NCBI GenBank assembly: GCA_003641465.1
Contig: QNAJ01000079.1
Coordinates: 1 to 6,840, forward strand
Source: Verrucomicrobiota bacterium
GTDB taxonomy: Bacteria; Verrucomicrobiota; Kiritimatiellia; B70-G9
Direction of reading: 5' to 3'
DNA: 6,840 bases
Shown here: in pieces, positions 4,786-6,840 of the stretch
How the letters are laid out: every line of letters begins with the position of its first letter
How positions within the stretch are numbered: the first letter of the stretch is position 1
Program-made: the position numbers and the translations under genes
Notes under the pieces: generated by a model
Told to the model about the DNA's origin: nothing
Databases searched by the model: none
Seen by the model: only the letters and a program-made list of their open reading frames with translations

Positions 4786-6507
4786 TCAGACAGGCAGGTC
4801 CCGCTGATCCTCTTCGGAAACGCGGAGCACTTCGGCAATGGTGGTGATCCCGGCCAACACCTTGTCCCAGCCGTCCATGCGGAGGGTGTGCATACCATGG
4901 CGCAGGGCCTCAGTCTTGATTTCATTCGAGGAGGCCCGAGCTACTATGAGACGGCGTATTTCATCATCCAGAACGATTATCTCGTAGATTCCGGTCCGTC
5001 CCCAGTATCCGGTCATCCGGCAATCCTCACAACCGACCGCCTCATAAATGGTTCCCTCGCCCAATCTTTCCAGGGGGAAGCCTATGCTTCGCAGAAAGGA
5101 TTCATTGACCTGCGCCGGCCGGCGGCATTTGAGGCACAGCTTCCGCACCAGGCGCTGCGCCACCAGTCCTTCCACCGATGAGGCGACCAGATACGGCTCG
5201 ATACCCATATCCAGAAGTCGCGTGATTGCGCCGGCGGCGTCGTTGGTATGCAGGGTGCTGAAAACCAGATGGCCGGTCAGTGCCGCCCGGATGGCGATTT
5301 CCGCCGTTTCGCGATCGCGGATTTCACCGACCATGATTACATCGGGGTCCTGCCGCAGGATGTGGCGCAGACCGATGGCGAAGGTCAAGCCGATCTCCGG
5401 CCTCACCTGGATCTGGTTGACTCCCTCCATCTCATATTCGATAGGGTCTTCGATGGTGATGATCCGCTTATCCACCGAGTTGATCGTATGCAGCCACGCA
5501 TAAAGGGAAGTGGACTTACCGGAGCCGGTGGGGCCGGTAACCAGCAGTATGCCGTGGGGCTTGTGGATCAGGCGCTGAAGCACGGCTTCGTCCTTGGGGC
5601 TGAGTCCCAGCTTATCCATTCCCAGAAGGCCGCTGCTACGCATCAGCAGACGCAGGCTGACGCTTTCGCCGTAGACCGTCGGCATGGTGGACACACGCAC
5701 ATCTATTTCCTCGCCCTTGATCCGCAGGCTGATCCGTCCATCCTGCGGCAGGCGTTTCTCGGCGATATCCATGTTGGCCATCACCTTGATGCGCGAGATA
5801 ATCGCCGACTGGAACCGCTTCAGTTGCGCCGGCACCGGGGCCTCGTGCAACACGCCGTCTATCCGATAGCGAATCCTCAGCTCGGTTTCCATGGGCTCGA
5901 GATGGATGTCGGTAGCACGATCCTGGTAGGCTTCCCAGATGATCTGGTTGACGAACTTTACTACCGAAGCTTCCTGATCCAGCTCCTGCAGATCTTCGGT
6001 ACGTATTTCTTCTTCTGGAGAGACCTCGATACGGCCGTCTTCCATGATGCGCTCGATGGTGTCGGCACCGACACCGTAGAATCGCTTGGCCGCCTTGGAA
6101 ATCTCTTCGGCAGTGCACAGCACAAAGCGGATACGCAGGCCGGAGGCCAGTCGCAGGGCTTCCGCCAGACCCTGAGCGAAGGGATCGTGAGTTGCTACCT
6201 TGAGGGTCCCGTTCTCGGCGGCTACCGGCACGACGTTGAATTGAAAGACTACGCGGGTGGGGAGTTTTTCCAGAACCTGCTGATCAATGGTAAGATCGGA
6301 CAACCGCAGGTACTCCATACCGGTGGCCGCGGCCAAGGCGCGGAGGAATTCTTCTTCTCCGGCGAGTCCCAGTTCCACCACTGCATCGGTAAGGGAGATT
6401 CCCTTTTCCCGCTGATGGCGAAGAACATTCTGTACCTGCGCCGCGTCGAAAAGACCGCAACTTTCGAGAACGCCGGTCAGGCGGTGTCTGGCAGGAGCTG
6501 CATTCAT
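4786..6507 (-). CDS. gspE: Type II secretion ATPase GspE
   Basis: Cytoplasmic hexameric ATPase that powers pseudopilus assembly through GspF and GspL. Seen in 573 residues: a degenerate MshEN-like N-terminal domain (about 9-62, RLTGVLESCGLFDAAQVQNV onward), followed by a second N-terminal segment to about 146. Then the N2 region with ASVVKFVNQIIWEA and RATDIHLEP. Walker A is GPTGSGKST (325-333), the Asp box is ITIEDPIEYEMEGVNQ (350-365), Walker B is DPDVIMVGEIRDRETA (387-402), and the His box is TGHLVFSTLHTNDA (411-424). A zinc-binding tetracysteine is present as CLKC (458-461) and CEDC (493-496), with 31 residues between the pairs. Motifs are all intact. The Cys motif and position next to gspF support GspE over PilB. 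The start at 6507 has no strong Shine-Dalgarno but follows a strong promoter by about 20 bases. Confidence 0.96.
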   Translation of the reverse strand: MNAAPARHRLTGVLESCGLFDAAQVQNVLRHQREKGISLTDAVVELGLAGEEEFLRALAAATGMEYLRLSDLTIDQQVLEKLPTRVVFQFNVVPVAAENGTLKVATHDPFAQGLAEALRLASGLRIRFVLCTAEEISKAAKRFYGVGADTIERIMEDGRIEVSPEEEIRTEDLQELDQEASVVKFVNQIIWEAYQDRATDIHLEPMETELRIRYRIDGVLHEAPVPAQLKRFQSAIISRIKVMANMDIAEKRLPQDGRISLRIKGEEIDVRVSTMPTVYGESVSLRLLMRSSGLLGMDKLGLSPKDEAVLQRLIHKPHGILLVTGPTGSGKSTSLYAWLHTINSVDKRIITIEDPIEYEMEGVNQIQVRPEIGLTFAIGLRHILRQDPDVIMVGEIRDRETAEIAIRAALTGHLVFSTLHTNDAAGAITRLLDMGIEPYLVASSVEGLVAQRLVRKLCLKCRRPAQVNESFLRSIGFPLERLGEGTIYEAVGCEDCRMTGYWGRTGIYEIIVLDDEIRRLIVARASSNEIKTEALRHGMHTLRMDGWDKVLAGITTIAEVLRVSEEDQRDLPV

Positions 6508-6534
6508 CCGTCGGTCACCGGGTCATCCCGCTTC

Positions 6535-6563
6535 AAAATACGACCGCCGTTTTTCCTTGTCAA
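6535..6563 (-). promoter_or_regulatory. Sigma70-type promoter for the gsp operon
   Basis: On the minus strand, a perfect TTGACA (6563-6558) is followed by a 17-base spacer and TATTTT (6540-6535), 4 of 6 consensus bases. Transcription would begin near 6528, leaving about 20 bases before the GspE ATG at 6507. It lies in the only gap between the receiver-domain gene and gspE, so it likely starts the secretion operon independently of the upstream gene. Confidence 0.6.
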
Positions 6564-6601
6564 TCAGAGCGCCCTCATCGCATTCGCGGCACCTGGGGTG
6601 T

Positions 6602-6840
6602 TCAGGCGTCCTGCCGCAGTATGTCTTCCACGGCGGCGACGAGTTTGTCGAGGGTGAAGGGCTTTTCGATCAGTTTTTCTTCGGCGCCGATGCGCCTACC
6701 TGCCACGGTATCATCGCGGGAATAGCCGGAGATGAACAGCACGCGGCAGTCGTGGCCCATTTCGCGCAGCTTCTCCACCAGATCCTTCCCACTGATTTCG
6801 GGCATCACCAGATCACTGATTATCAGACGGATCTGTGCGG
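6602..6840 (-). CDS. Receiver-domain protein, C-terminal part (hybrid histidine kinase or response regulator)
   Basis: Only the last 79 residues are in the window. The open frame runs off the right edge, so internal GTG/ATG codons near 6808 are not the start. Seen: IISDLVMPEISGKDL, where the Asp in SDLVMP is the expected phospho-acceptor; then VLFISGYS, with Ser at the conserved Ser/Thr switch position; and IEKPFTLDKL, with the conserved Lys-Pro. The last helix ends VEDILRQDA with the stop at 6604-6602, and no output domain follows. Ending on a receiver domain with the ISGY and EKPF style is common in hybrid kinases and in stand-alone receivers, and the two cannot be told apart here. It is 94 bases from gspE in the same direction, but a promoter lies between, so a functional link to secretion is not established. 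Confidence 0.85.
   Translation of the reverse strand, partial: AQIRLIISDLVMPEISGKDLVEKLREMGHDCRVLFISGYSRDDTVAGRRIGAEEKLIEKPFTLDKLVAAVEDILRQDA

Noticed and set aside
5248..6657. A long open frame on the + strand (469 codons) antisense to gspE
   Set aside because: It is fully covered by gspE, whose motifs are all intact. The translation shows no recognisable domain and is His/Gln/Gly-rich, as expected for an antisense shadow of a GC-rich gene.

Overview
This window is most of a type II secretion system (T2SS) operon, read entirely from the minus strand. In transcription order (right to left) it holds the tail of a receiver-domain protein, gspE (ATPase), gspF (inner-membrane platform), gspG (major pseudopilin), gspH (minor pseudopilin), a complete REP-associated tyrosine transposase (RAYT, IS200-like Y1/HUH family), gspI (minor pseudopilin) and gspJ (minor pseudopilin, running off the left edge). 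The bases look moderately GC-rich. The E-F-G-H-I-J order, the gsp protein families and the RAYT fit a Gram-negative bacterium, probably a proteobacterium in the broad (including former delta) sense. Genus or class cannot be fixed from this sequence.

Region by region: 6602-6840 is the C-terminal part of a receiver domain, probably a hybrid histidine kinase or response regulator. Between it and gspE, 6535-6563 carries a convincing sigma70-type promoter (perfect TTGACA, 17-base spacer, TATTTT) about 20 bases before the GspE start codon, so the secretion operon probably starts here. GspE and GspF are separated by about 100 bases holding a perfect 12-base palindrome. A second candidate promoter lies between gspF and gspG and could raise expression of the major pseudopilin. 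gspH follows gspG, then the RAYT interrupts the operon, and then gspI and gspJ follow with tight spacing.

How the genes work together: GspE hydrolyses ATP at the cytoplasmic face and, through GspF, drives assembly of a periplasmic pseudopilus. GspG is the main subunit and GspH/I/J form part of the tip. All four pseudopilins here have the class III leader, the hydrophobic helix and Glu at +5. The outer-membrane secretin and GspC/K/L/M/O are not in the window.

The most interesting feature is the RAYT insertion. A 26-base repeat (GGGGTCAGG...AGTGATTAT) occurs three times: at the 3' end of gspH, in the leader-coding part of gspI (inverted relative to the first, and split by a 42-base insert with two hairpins), and as a solo copy in the leader-coding part of gspJ. 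The gspH and gspI copies flank the RAYT as inverted repeats. The repeat encodes the last residues and stop codon of GspH and nearly the same residues (ITNQG...LTPG) just before the cleavage site of GspI and GspJ. The mobile unit therefore appears to have become part of the coding sequence of three secretion genes without breaking any of them.
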